Below are positions 31,748-42,699 of a stretch of 64,000 bases of DNA, piece after piece. Numbering within the stretch: the stretch's first letter is position 1; each line of letters starts with the position of its first letter. The stretch is from Polytrichum commune. Lineage: Eukaryota; Streptophyta; Polytrichopsida; Polytrichales; Polytrichaceae. The notes below the pieces were generated by a model, which saw only the letters and a list, made by a program, of their open reading frames with translations, did not search any database and was not told the origin of the DNA. The translations under genes and the position numbers were made by a program. The DNA lies in NCBI GenBank assembly GCA_950295325.1, contig OX485806.1:18538001-18602000 (forward strand). The letters are read 5' to 3'.

Positions 31748-34700
31748 CTAACCATTGTTCTCTGCCCTCAGAGTACGCAATTGGTCATCCATACGTTGTT
31801 GAGCAGCAAGACAAATTCCAATTATCCACACAATGCTGTTAAGATCCATAGCTTGCCCCAATAGGAAACGTCTCTGACATTCCTGAAGCCCGTGAGCAGC
31901 CGTGGTACCTGTAAGAAACCCCATGACGCGTTCCCGCTCATCTGCCGTAGGCTCCTCATAAGTTTGGGTTTTTGAATCCCAAACCATGCCAGGTCCACGA
32001 GATCGAAATACAAAAGACTGTGGATATGTCACAAAAGTAGGTAGTGCACCTTTTGGAATGCCCACCTTATTAATTAATGCAAATGGCAAGGTATCATTCT
32101 TGGTAACTGCCAAGGAAACACGATGATCATCGAAAATGTCATCCACTTTGCGATCCATAAGGCAGGGAATGCGGGCAATCGCTGCTGAAAGCACTCGAGG
32201 TGATACCAAGTTGGTCCAAAACCAACGAGGCCGATGAGCAAAGGATCCCAAAGATGCAGCATCCAGAAATGTTGGAGTACCCAGAATTTGGTTAATGTAC
32301 TCACCATCCTTCACCACTTTGTGCCGGGTATCACCCAATAATGGTACATTTTCGAAAATGTACCCTGGCGGAGTTGATTGGTGGGTAAACCACCATTGCG
32401 TCAATCGCGTCAAATCCGCAAACAAACTAGACCTAGGATCATCCAATCCCTGGCTAGTTCCTGCCCGCGAATGGCCTTGACAAGGCCATCCTGCAAGAAT
32501 CAAATCCACGTGGCCCAACCTTCTCAAATCCTCATCACTAATCATAGTAACATCTTGAGGAAGTTGACCACAACATCCTTGAATGGTAGAGGCTGACAAT
32601 TGTGCGGGGTATCTCAACAACAATTGTTGGATGTGGTGTCGGACGGCTCTGTTGGCTGCATACCCATTGTCCACATGAATATATCGCCAAACTGTAATTC
32701 CAGCTTCCAACACTGCCGCCAAACCTGTGCCAATGCCTCCAAAGATCTCCACAAGGACAATACCTTCAGGTGATGGTTGCCAACGAATGGGTTGAGCAAA
32801 AGAAAATGAGGATGAAGTTGGGGGTGCCTCTCCAAGCTCCAAATCCGCTACAATGTGTCGACAATGGTCAGATAACTCCTTAGGAGTTCGCCATGGTGGA
32901 GGTGGATCCTTGAAATGTCGAGCAGGAATTTGAAAAGATGGTAAAAATTGTTGTTCTGCCACATTACAAGTGTAGTCCATTGTTTCCTCCAATAAAACTG
33001 GAGCACAAGGCAAATCTGCAACTGAACCGCTGCAACCAAACATTGCCTCCGCAACCATAGTCATAGCAGTGGCTGCAAATGTGACGGGAATAAATACCTT
33101 CCTGCCATCTCCAGTGGACCATCCCGGTCTAATCCATGCCTCTTCCGTCCAATTATCCAAACCAAAGCCAAGTGGGTAAAGAGCTTGCTGACCAACAAGT
33201 ATATCATAATTGGTAGCATTAGTAACAACACACTTCATTGACAAATGAGTGTAAGTAGGCCTTGCCCCCACATGAAAAATCAAACGTAGAGGTGCCTTGG
33301 TGTAACCTGTTGCACGTTCAGTGCCCCCTACTGAAGTCACAATAGTGAATGGACAAGGATCCAAGCTTGCTGGCGTCAATCCAAGACTGTCAGCAAGTCC
33401 TTTGCCAATCATAACCGGTTGAGCACCGGAATCCATCATAACTCTCAGTGGTGTAGCACGGATAGTGGGCATATCCGTGCGTGAAACGACAAACAAAGAT
33501 TTGTCGTTCATCAGCCGTACAACTCCAGGTTGCAAATTATGCCGTTCGCGAGCAGGCCTTGCAGAAATGTCTGCAAGATATGCCGCTCCCGACGCATAAT
33601 TCGAAAATGACGTATCCACTGCTGAAATTGATGCTGGAGGAATATCAGTTTGCTTACCAAAAGCAATGATCGCCGCATCCACAAGACTCGCTCGCAAATT
33701 GGCTAAGTCCTCCACCTCCTCAGCCACAGGTACGTCAACCACAGCTTGGGATACTTGAAGGGATGGCAAATCCGCCTTACCTTCTAACATTCTCCCAGCT
33801 AAATGAAAAACTGCAGCAGGCTTGAAATCTGAAGCCATAAACTCCGAACCCGAGAAAATTGGCATATGGAGAATTTTATATGCCAATGCTTGCGTAACAT
33901 CCTTCGAGATGGAATCCCCATCTCTCAAAGGTACAGGGTTTTTAGCCCCAACAACAGTGGTGTCTACCAATCCAAATGAAAGAGGTAAACGTGCTTGACC
34001 AATTTGATCAGCTGGTCCGGCATGGCGAGGATGTAGCACCTCGTGGCTATCCCCACTCGTGGAAGCCACCGCATCTGCCAATGTTTGTGAGCGAGTAGAA
34101 GCCGCCGCCACCACCTCTCCAGCTGCTCCAAACATATACATGTCCGAACCCGAGGTGCCACCACCCACATGCGGCTCAGAAATTTGAGCAAAAGATGCAG
34201 AAGATTTGAGCTTTTGCTCAAGCTCTGCCACCTTAGCCTCAAGACTCTGCTCCCTTGGAGACTTTCCAGTGACATAACTGGCAGGCCGCATCTCAGGATG
34301 AAGTAGGAAACAATGATCCACATCGTGATTAGTGCCACCACAATGGCTACATTTCAATTGTCTCTTCTTAGAATTGTCCCCTGCCCTTACTGGTTCCATC
34401 TTTTGTTTTAATTTTCCCAAAGGCTGAGTTTTCTTCTTCTTAGGACAATTGGGATCATTCTTCGAATGACCAGCTTCTCCACAACCCCAACAATGCAAAA
34501 TCTTTTGCTCCTTGACGGGTTGAGTCTCAGCTAAACTATTAGTAGCTGTGACAATTCTTCTTGGTTTCGGACTCTCTGTCATCCAAGATACCATATCCGT
34601 GGCATCATGTTGGCAAAGAGCCCGATCACATCTCTCAACCACGGCAAACGTTTGTGCAAGCGTAGCTCGGCCCTCGTAGTCGAGGATAATCCGAGGTGAT

Positions 34701-35554
34701 GCCAACTCAAGTAGCCGCTTGTCAATTTTAGACAAAAAGATTTTAACAAGCTGACTCTCAGCAAAAACACCTCCCGACTCCACAGCAAATCGCGCGAGTC
34801 GCGTATACATGGTCCGTGGAGTATCATCCTTCTCTCGGCGGAAATCCTGGATGCGCTGCATCTGGTCTCGCCGAAACCCACCATACTCCACTTCCAAATG
34901 TGCGACAAATTCAGTAAGGGGATTAAACGGAGGTGGTGGACCAACAGCCGTCAATGCTGCCTGTGTAGCACGTGCCACCCGTGAAAGGGTTGCCGTGCTA
35001 CTGCTAGCCACCATTGGCCCAAGTGCCAGTTCTGTGTCCTTAGACTCCGCCGGCGATTCCTCCTCCTTTAAGGTGGGTGGAGCTAAGGTAGCAATCGCCC
35101 CATCTTTAAGGACTGAAATAAGCTCAACCCGGGCCTCCCAATACTGCTCCACCTCCCGAAGTTGTCGCTGATGACCCTCTGTCCAACGTTCATAAGTTTG
35201 GAGTGCCTCGTACTCCAAATGTTGAGGCAGAAGTTCAAAGGCATACCAATCATTGAAATTGGAAGACCTTTGACGTTTCTCCTTAATCCAGGTACGAAAC
35301 CGGAGTTTCCAATCGGGCAAGGAAATGCCCCCAGCTCGACCTGAAAACCGATCACGCACTGAATTGTGGCGATCGTCCTCCATTTCGTCGAACGTGCCGA
35401 CACTCCAAATCCGAAGCCTACTAGTAGTGTCCAACGCCGAAATAGGCTCAAAAGCCTCGTTGGTATCTACCTCTGGCTCAAGATTTGTGGTATGCACGTC
35501 CTCCAAGTAATCTGGTGATGGAGATCGATAATATCGGCTCCTAGTTTGCACCAT
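31748..35554 (-). CDS. Gag-protease-DNA (cytosine-5) methyltransferase polyprotein, 1268 aa
   Basis: The intact frame starts MVQTRSRYYRSPSP. The capsid region (about residues 60-330) precedes two zinc knuckles: a variant CWGCGEAGH at about 355 and a canonical C-x2-C-x4-H-x4-C at about 402. The retropepsin motif MMDSGAQPVMIG has its catalytic Asp at 708, followed by NYDILVGQQAL. The methyltransferase spans about 930-1255: motif I EIFGGIGTGLAAVLEAG (FGGIG 938-942), motif IV AGWPCQGHSRAG with catalytic Cys1025, motif VI FENVPLL (Glu1068), motif VIII HRPRWFWTNL, and motifs IX-X containing RERVMGF and LLGQAMDLNSIVW. The order I-IV-VI-VIII-X is the canonical DNMT3 order, not the circularly permuted order of plant DRM enzymes; HRPRWFWTNL is also DNMT3/DRM-like. 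All catalytic residues are present, so activity is plausible. Its role could be to methylate element or host DNA in the nucleus (inference). Confidence 0.93.
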   Translation of the reverse strand: MVQTRSRYYRSPSPDYLEDVHTTNLEPEVDTNEAFEPISALDTTSRLRIWSVGTFDEMEDDRHNSVRDRFSGRAGGISLPDWKLRFRTWIKEKRQRSSNFNDWYAFELLPQHLEYEALQTYERWTEGHQRQLREVEQYWEARVELISVLKDGAIATLAPPTLKEEESPAESKDTELALGPMVASSSTATLSRVARATQAALTAVGPPPPFNPLTEFVAHLEVEYGGFRRDQMQRIQDFRREKDDTPRTMYTRLARFAVESGGVFAESQLVKIFLSKIDKRLLELASPRIILDYEGRATLAQTFAVVERCDRALCQHDATDMVSWMTESPKPRRIVTATNSLAETQPVKEQKILHCWGCGEAGHSKNDPNCPKKKKTQPLGKLKQKMEPVRAGDNSKKRQLKCSHCGGTNHDVDHCFLLHPEMRPASYVTGKSPREQSLEAKVAELEQKLKSSASFAQISEPHVGGGTSGSDMYMFGAAGEVVAAASTRSQTLADAVASTSGDSHEVLHPRHAGPADQIGQARLPLSFGLVDTTVVGAKNPVPLRDGDSISKDVTQALAYKILHMPIFSGSEFMASDFKPAAVFHLAGRMLEGKADLPSLQVSQAVVDVPVAEEVEDLANLRASLVDAAIIAFGKQTDIPPASISAVDTSFSNYASGAAYLADISARPARERHNLQPGVVRLMNDKSLFVVSRTDMPTIRATPLRVMMDSGAQPVMIGKGLADSLGLTPASLDPCPFTIVTSVGGTERATGYTKAPLRLIFHVGARPTYTHLSMKCVVTNATNYDILVGQQALYPLGFGLDNWTEEAWIRPGWSTGDGRKVFIPVTFAATAMTMVAEAMFGCSGSVADLPCAPVLLEETMDYTCNVAEQQFLPSFQIPARHFKDPPPPWRTPKELSDHCRHIVADLELGEAPPTSSSFSFAQPIRWQPSPEGIVLVEIFGGIGTGLAAVLEAGITVWRYIHVDNGYAANRAVRHHIQQLLLRYPAQLSASTIQGCCGQLPQDVTMISDEDLRRLGHVDLILAGWPCQGHSRAGTSQGLDDPRSSLFADLTRLTQWWFTHQSTPPGYIFENVPLLGDTRHKVVKDGEYINQILGTPTFLDAASLGSFAHRPRWFWTNLVSPRVLSAAIARIPCLMDRKVDDIFDDHRVSLAVTKNDTLPFALINKVGIPKGALPTFVTYPQSFVFRSRGPGMVWDSKTQTYEEPTADERERVMGFLTGTTAAHGLQECQRRFLLGQAMDLNSIVWIIGICLAAQQRMDDQLRTLRAENNG

Positions 35555-35709
35555 AAAATAATCACTTGAGTACCTGCAACTATCTACAAGGTAATGGCAA
35601 CCTGCACCTGTTGCGGGCTATCTAAATGGCAATCCCTTGCCAAATGCCAAGTGTTTATGCCCCCAGAATTCCAAAATTGTGCAAAGGTTTGAGATTGGTA
35701 ATTAAAATG

Positions 35710-35998
35710 AAAAATCAGCGTTGAAAAGGCTCATTTCCAAGGTGATTATGGACTCCAATCAACAAACTAAGTGCACCAATGGACTCCTAGGAAGATTTCA
35801 CACAAATTAGGCTCAAATTTCACTCCGTTCGGAGTTAATTTGCTCCCAAAAACAAAAATCAGCGTTGAAATTAATAATTTCAGCAATGATTTTGAATTCC
35901 AATCAACAATCCAATTACACCATTGGATTCCTTGGCAAATTTCACACAAGATAGGCTCAAATTTCACTCCGTTCAGAGCTAGTATGCCCCCAAATTTG
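35710..35998. repeat. Two tandem units of about 144 bp upstream of gag
   Basis: Units 35710-35853 and 35854-35998 share AAAAATCAGCGTTGAAA, a CCAATCAACAA stretch and GGCTCAAATTTCACTCCGTT. They lie in the 5-prime leader of the retrotransposon and could be promoter or packaging repeats; function unknown. Confidence 0.8.
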
Positions 35999-36054
35999 AA
36001 CCTCAAGTTTGTGAGAATTGGATGCCAAGTGTGAAAGGTGAAAGTAAAAATGTG

Positions 36055-36380
36055 AAAATAAAATAAAATAAAATAAAATAATTGTTTTAATGAAACAAAA
36101 CATTAAATAAAATAAAATAAAATAAACTTTAACTTTAACTTAATTAACTTAATTAACTTAAATGAATTAACTTAATTAATTTAATTTAACTCAACGTAAC
36201 TTAATTAACTTAAACTAATGAACCTAATTTAATTAAGCTAATTAATTTAATTAATTAACTTAATGAACCAACCTAATTAACTAATTAAGTTAACTAATCT
36301 TAATTAACCTAATTAAGTAACTAACTTAATTATCCTAATTAATTAACTAATTAACTAACCTAATTAACTTAAATAACATT
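36055..36380. repeat. AT-rich satellite-like tract, (AAATA)n then (TTAACTTAA)n
   Basis: Begins with AAATA pentamers (36055-36080 and 36103-36125) and continues with over 200 bases of degenerate TTAACTTAATTAA-type units. It ends abruptly at the GC-rich block. Confidence 0.85.
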
Positions 36381-36397
36381 AGCAAATGAAGGCTCAC

Positions 36398-36545
36398 CTT
36401 GAAAGGGGGGCCAGGCTGGCGCCGCCCGCCACAGTGCCAGGCTGCCGCCCGCCCGCCCCTGGCCCGCTGCCACGCCACCGCGGGGCCCGGCTGGCGCCGC
36501 CCGCCCCCGGCCCGGGATTAGCCACCCCCCGCCCCGGGGTGCAGA
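36398..36545. repeat. GC-rich tandem block
   Basis: Repeats of GGCTGGCGCCGCCCGCC and CCAGGCTG-type phrases produce a sharp GC peak between AT-rich flanks. A similar composition occurs at 63700-63990. Potential for strong secondary structure; no gene. Confidence 0.7.
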
Positions 36546-37480
36546 ATTGGAGCTCCAAGAGTGTCCGTGGAGCTCCGGAGCTTCAAAAAAAAAATTAAAA
36601 AAAATTCGGATTTTAAGTTTGGTTTGTGTTTGTTTGTAAATTTAAAAAAAAATTAAATTTTGCTTTTACAAATTGCAAGCAAGAATGATGTGACTTGAGA
36701 ATCTTGAGACCAAATGGAATCTCAAGATTCAACCATCAACACTTGAAGAAAACACAAAGAAAAAACAAAAGAAAAATGGGAAGATTTCTCTCAAAATCTT
36801 CTTGAGGGTTGCAAGAAATGACAAACTAAGCTTTCAAACACTTGTATCACTCATTTGCTCTCAATACTGGACCATTCTAGCTCAGAAATACAACCAAAAA
36901 TGAAAAATTTGAATACAATTGTTGTCAAGTATGAGGGTTTCTCTCTCCAAGCTTAAGAAACTAAAATGTCTCCTTATAAAGCTTAAGAAACTCTAAAATT
37001 CACACACAAGAGTCAAGCTATCTCTCACTCCACGAAGGGAGAATCCAAGAGTGCAAGTGGTGGAGAAAGAATGCAAAGGCTTTACTCATAATCTATTACA
37101 CCATAGCCATGAGAAAGCAACAACAAGCTCTCTCTCTCTCAAAACACACTCACAAGACTTGACTTGACAACAATGGCAAGTCAAGAGGCCTTCCTCTCCA
37201 TACAACCCCAATCCTATGTGGAGTTCATCCATGGAGTGGATGAACAACTAACTAGGACTCCCAATGGAGTCCGTTACTCATCCCAACACACATGGACTCC
37301 TAGTGGAGTCCATTTACTCCTAAATTGACGTGACTTAGCCCCCGATGTCACCTCACGTGACACCCCGACTAGGAGCGGCGAAGAGCAGAGCGGAGCGGCC
37401 TGGAGCGACTTGCGGAGGGTAGCGGGGAGAAGCTGCGAAGAAGACGCGTCGAGAGCGTGGAGGAGGCGGTCAGGTGGCGG
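36546..37480 (-). other. Candidate 5-prime LTR or leader of the methyltransferase retrotransposon
   Basis: On the minus strand, upstream of gag, this contains a TATA-like CTTTATAAGG at about 36972-36981, a TC/AG-rich tract near 37128-37142 and a self-complementary TCACGTGA region at 37353-37360. A matching copy 3-prime of pol was not found, so the LTR assignment is a guess from position. Confidence 0.25.
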
Positions 37481-39371
37481 TGGGGGCCAGACTAGGCCTA
37501 AAACGGGCCGAGGGGAACCCGGTCTTGCTGTTTCAAGCCGGCACCGTTTCTTTAGGGTGGGCTGAGTGCGTGTGGGCCCTTAGGATGACAACCCCCACTT
37601 CCATCCGGCCAGGGTACGAGTGTTGCACCTCGTTCACCCTGGCCGGTCAAAAGACCCGCAATGGGAAAACAACTATGGTTCTTTTTCATATGGTATTCTA
37701 CTAGTGCTTGTCAGTAACTATGACAATTTTAAAGGACAACCTTTCAATCCCATTGTCAGTCGTCACACAGATTTTGCCTCCCTTTCCATGTTCATTTGAT
37801 TGAACTTGGAAGTGCCTTGAAGACCAAAGTTCCTCATGTTTTTTCATCTTCTTCAACTCAAAGTTAGGTGTGAATTGTTGCAGAAAGTGATGATAACATA
37901 TGTCGACATGTTGGTGGATCCCAATAACTCGTGACACTTTAAACCCACCCATCATTACGTCTAGAATCCAAGTAATTTTTCTTCTTACTAGAAGGCATAC
38001 GTTTTTTTTAGGTAGACCATACATATAAAGGATGCCTATGTTGACCTATTCCACTTTTAAACTTCACCCCACATTAATAAATGATTCCCTCTCTTTTATA
38101 GCCAATCGTTTTCTAATGAAACCTTGGTGCCCCCCCCCTCCCGGCACAAGCCTCGCACACTACTATTATGTGCAATTTAGTTGTTTATGATTAGGTTGCC
38201 TATTCACATAAGCTACCTTGGGTCAATATGAGCTAGATCACAAAACTTGTAACTTTATTCAATCATCTTTATATCAACCACAATAAAATAAACTAGAGAT
38301 TATTGTATTTTAGTATTTTAATTGTTATTCGTTGTTATGTTAGTAAATATACAACATAGTGTAGGCTAGTGTGAGCCACCTAATTGTACATATCAATGTC
38401 GGTAAGAATGGATACCAAAATTATATGTGTTATGATGACATTACACTATGAGCTCATGATACATTGACCATTCTAGGTTCAATAGTCATTGGGCTTATGG
38501 GATCACTTAAAGAAGTACATGAATCTTCAATTTTAGCTCCTATAACTTTTTCATCTAAATCATGATTTTGAACCTAGAAATATCTTTATATATTATTTGC
38601 AATTGTTAATTGGATGATGCAATTGGATGATGCATATGGATGAGGGCTCATTTCTAGCATGGCTTGCAGGAACGCGGTTCTCGAATTCATTAGCAAGTAG
38701 AGTTGACGGTAAAGAGCCTCAAAGTAGAAGCTCACCTCACACCCACCTTAAACTTGTTTTCATTTCAAAAAGGCAGGATTACTACTCTATGGTGAGTGGG
38801 AAGATAATATAAAGCAAGGCCTTGCACCACCCATATCAGGCCATTGCCCTGGTATCACCAATATTTAGTATAAAATTTGAAACCAAAAATTCAAAAGTCT
38901 TCGGTAATTCAATTACAAATAAAACATTGACAATGTGTGGATGAAGTTTGTTTTGATGAGTTGAACTGTAATACTCTAAGTGCAATGATTGTTGAAGTTT
39001 TTTAGTTGCTAAATTTCATGAATTGGTTTTTCAAAGAGCACTTTTGAGCCAAGATCTTAGAAATTTTTGGTGAATGACTGCAACATGCATGAAGCTAACT
39101 TCCCATAAAATCTATAGTAGAAAATCCATAGTGCAAAAAGTGCATGACCGACGAGAAAGCTGTGTTTGATTTTGTACACTGTCCAAAGAAAGCACGTTTT
39201 GGGGATTAAATTCAGCAGTGTGTCAGATGCACGATGGCTGTCGTATGTCGGTAATGAAAGGCCACCTTCTTAGTCCAAATAGATAGATAGGAACTTTGGT
39301 CTTCTTCAAGACCGACGGGAACATTGAGTTTGTTCAACCCACCCTTGATTTAATGTCGGCCAGAACAAAGA
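37481..39371. other. Unassigned sequence
   Basis: 37620-37700 matches 21160-21235 inverted. A 107-residue minus-strand frame at 37701-38024 has no recognisable domain. A C-tract lies at about 38131-38143. Nothing else is supported. Confidence 0.35.
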
Positions 39372-39679
39372 CTACATTAAACATGATATTTAGTGTTTGA
39401 TACGCTAACCACAAACGCATACACTAAATATCAATAACCCTATGAAAGTAAGTAACATTGACTGTAAACTCAAACACTAAATATCAACTATGGTAATATG
39501 TGGAAGTTACATGTTTGAATTTAGTGTTAGTAAGGATATGGAAAAAAAAATTTGATAAAAGGAGAATTTCAACATATCTTCTAACACTAATTGTCAGAAA
39601 ATTGAAAAGTAGTGTTGAGTAGAGTAGGATGGTCACAACATTAGATATAATCAAACAATAAATATCCTATTTAGTGTAG
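39372..39679. mobile_element. 308-bp relative of the palindromic-TIR MITE
   Basis: The left end CTACATTAAACATGATATTT and the right end (complement CTACACTAAATAGGATATTT) pair, each with the same palindromic core seen at 19868-20267. Two more AACACTAAATATCAA phrases occur inside. The flanks do not show a TA duplication, so the ends may have decayed. Confidence 0.6.
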
Positions 39680-39828
39680 TGTTGCAGGATTTTCCCCGTC
39701 TCAAGGATAAATACCATAGTAACCACTATTCAAGTAACTGAATACAGTTGGACCGGAATTTTTAGAAGTGGATGATTTAATCCATAGGGTTTTGGATTCT
39801 TTTGGTGGATGCCAATTCATGAGTTCAT

Positions 39829-39881
39829 TGGGTAGTTGGAAGTGGATGTTTACCTCATGCAAGTGGTCCGTGTTCGATTCC
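39829..39881 (+). repeat. tRNA-derived sequence, possible SINE head
   Basis: TGGGTAGTTGG at 39829-39839 fits the RNA polymerase III A box and GTTCGATTCC at 39872-39881 fits the B box, 33 bases apart. An anticodon-like CAT lies between. The acceptor stem does not pair, so it is not a functional tRNA gene. No A-rich tail was identified. Confidence 0.35.
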
Positions 39882-40441
39882 CGTTGGATTCGTTTGAGTG
39901 GCATTGAGATACAAGTGACTTGGTGCTGCTAATTGAACGATCACAGATATGAAAGCTTTAACAACCAACATTGGGTGAGTTTTGGGGTATTTAGAAGGCC
40001 CTTGATGTGTGATTCGTTGAAATCGACCGTGATCAACAAAACTAAAATCCAAAAATTCTCAATTCGACATGGTCAACGGTTGTCTTAGTTGAATTGAGAT
40101 TCTTAGTTTTATTTATATTATATTATAGTATAGTATAGTATAGTAGTGATCACTGTTGATTTCCACATATCAAAAGATAGGAGCCTCCTAATTGGTGGTT
40201 GGTTTTTTAAAAATTCTAGCATTTATTGTTTCTAGAAAGATTTTTAGGAAGTATAGGATGTGAATTTGATAAATTGTATGGTAAGGTTTAGGTTGGGGTT
40301 TAATGGTTGTGCGTTTTGGTATGGGAGACCCTTTGATGCACACTATGTTGAGTTTGAATGGAGCTTGCAATGGCACCTTTGTTGGCCGCATGTGCAAGAG
40401 AGAAGCAATGGGAGTATTGTGTTTTTTTGTGGGTTATTGTG

Positions 40442-41870
40442 AAATGTTCCCGCATTCATAAGAGTGTAGCATCTTGATCTATTCTATGAAACCAAAATTT
40501 TTCCTAATTTCCATATGAGTTTTTCTCATATAATATTTTTAATTCTACGGGCATGTATATGATGTTGTCTACATATTAGAAGTAACTAGAGCTATGTGTC
40601 GGGTTCAAGTGAGTTACAAATAGAGCAAGCAATTGATGGAAATGCTTCCCTACCAAAATGACATGGGTTCGTTTTCTAGTGTTTCCCACGTATTGGCTAA
40701 TACGGAATTTTAGCATATAAGTTTCTTGAAAGTCTGTAAGTGCAAGGTTGGACCAAATTTATTGGATAGATCGTTGTCTAAATCTTCATATTCTATTCAT
40801 TGTTTGTCAATGTTAAAACATTGTTTTGCACAATTCTTTCTAGATTTGTTTCATGATCATACTTTATAATGTGATTTCCAAGAGATCTAATGGATCTAGT
40901 ATCATCTTCATTCACTCATTCATTTATGAAGTGGAAGTCTCACATGTGAAAAACACATTGATTGAAACATTTGAAAAGGTTGATGTGGCACAAGATTAAG
41001 TCATCCTTCAACATGCAAAAGTGTTGAGAATATCACATGTACATGGGTGTTATTCGATTAGTTTTTTCATGCTCACCCAATATTTCACTCAATAAAGTTA
41101 CATAACCAAATTTGCGTGGATTAAACAAATCCGTGATGAAGCATTAACAAAAACTATATTGAATATCGGGACCTTCCTTCATTTAGTTAAGATTATCAAA
41201 AGTGCATGTATGTGGGTTATTTAAATGAATACATGAGTCTCCCCAATTTTGTCAACTGTTAAGTCTAAAGTATTTTGTAAGATTGAAGCTTGGGGATGCA
41301 CTCTTCACTGAGAGTGGGGAGCCACGTGCATGCAAGAGTCCTATGTACATCTTTTTCATCACCAAATACCCATCCCATATGTACATTTGGAAGCCAAACT
41401 CTCATCAAAGATTTTTTTGTACCCACATGACACCATACGGGCTAGTATGTTGAGTGCATGCCCCAAGATTTTGAGGATGTAACCTAGTCCAATCTCTTTC
41501 AAACATGTGTCCCCCCCCCCTCCTTATATGTACCTAGTGCAACACCTAATCACAAATTGCTCAATATATAGGTGCACAATTAAGAAAAAGTAACCACATC
41601 ACACCCAAATGCCTTATTTTAACATTATTGCCTTGAGTGTTTGAAGGTCGTTTAGAAAACATAAGGGCGGGGGGGGGGGGGGGACTGAACATGGTCCATG
41701 GTGTACGACGTGGATAAACTAAAGGATATTTGATCAAAATATGGCTTTAAACTATATACATATGCGATGGGCATTTGTTAGACCTAGTTTTGTAGAAATA
41801 TTTAGGGAAGTGTCATGGTAGTATGAATTTTGGGGGAGAGGTAGGTACATTATATGGAAACCCCCTCCCC
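40442..41870. other. AT-rich spacer with homopolymer tracts
   Basis: No gene seen. A C-tract at about 41511-41520 and a G-tract at about 41668-41682 are the only outstanding features. Confidence 0.4.
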
Positions 41871-42049
41871 CATAACATTATAAAGCAGTGTGCGTTCATT
41901 TATATGGGCCCTAAGAATATAACCATGGGATGTCCCAACTTAGTGTATGTAGACTTAGATTAAGTTTGAATTTGCACTAGGTTGGGGCATCTCATGTTTA
42001 AATTCTCAGAGTCCACATGAACTAACGCACACTACTTAATAATGTTATG
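41871..42049. mobile_element. Foldback element with two 75-base arms
   Basis: 41871-41945 and 41975-42049 are imperfect inverted repeats (roughly 80 percent paired) around a 29-base loop. Shared motifs are CATAACATTAT, AGTGTGCGTT and CCCAAC-TAGTG. C- or G-rich stretches flank both sides. It could be a foldback MITE; the size also fits a young microRNA-type hairpin precursor. Confidence 0.75.
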
Positions 42050-42699
42050 CCCCCCCTTTAAAGGATATATTATGAGGAGTTTATTATACCCTAAACATCC
42101 CTTATACCCCATGTTGCTATTGTCATCTTCTGTCATTTGCAAAATTGAAGCCTATAAGCATAAATGAGACAATTTTTTTTTGGGAAGTCTTAATTGTTTG
42201 CAAATATGAGACTTTCATTTAGTATATGATTTGCATGTCTCGTCTTCTTTTTGGTCATAATTTATTTTAATTATTTAATTATTTAGTTATTTATTCTCCC
42301 ATCCAAGGGTTTTCAATAAACGGTCTTGCACTCATGTGGCTCCCCTCCCCTCCCTTTCAAAGTTGAGTTACTTTAACTGTTGTAGTTTGTAGCTTTTTGA
42401 GTTTATATTTGATGTTTGTATTTCCTTAAGTCTGTTAGCTTATCCAATTCCAAAAATGATAATATTAGATTTGACACGTTCCAATATTATAATCACAAGG
42501 ACATGTATCCAATTGAAGTATGTGATGTACTTGATGTTTATTCTTAAGAATTGCACTTCTTAAAAGTCATGGCGCTTATCTCATGAAAACATAGTATGTT
42601 CAAATTTGTGGTCCACTTCCAAAGGAAATGGATGCCCTAATTTAGCTCTTGCACCTTATGTGATGACCTTGAATGACTCCACATTTGTGGGTATTGTAG

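Larger units (their letters stand above)
28313..35554 (-). mobile_element. Ty3/gypsy LTR retrotransposon with captured DNA methyltransferase and PHD finger
   Basis: Coding order on the minus strand is gag with zinc knuckles, aspartic protease, cytosine-5 methyltransferase, reverse transcriptase, RNase H, integrase and a C-terminal PHD finger. RT before integrase places it in Ty3/gypsy. All domains lie in one reading frame; a TAG at 31748-31750 divides gag-protease-methyltransferase from pol, and pol has three further stops. Paired LTRs, primer binding site and polypurine tract were not identified with confidence; the 5-prime leader probably extends to at least 37000. Coordinates given here cover the coding part only. 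The nonsense codons imply that this copy is no longer autonomous. Confidence 0.95.

Noticed and set aside
34809-35171. 120-codon plus-strand frame within gag
   Set aside because: Antisense shadow of the gag coding sequence, with no independent coding features.
28313-37480. Defining full LTRs for the methyltransferase retrotransposon
   Set aside because: I compared 27.5-28.3 kb with 35.5-37.5 kb by eye and found no shared long string, so no LTR coordinates are given; a self-alignment would be decisive.
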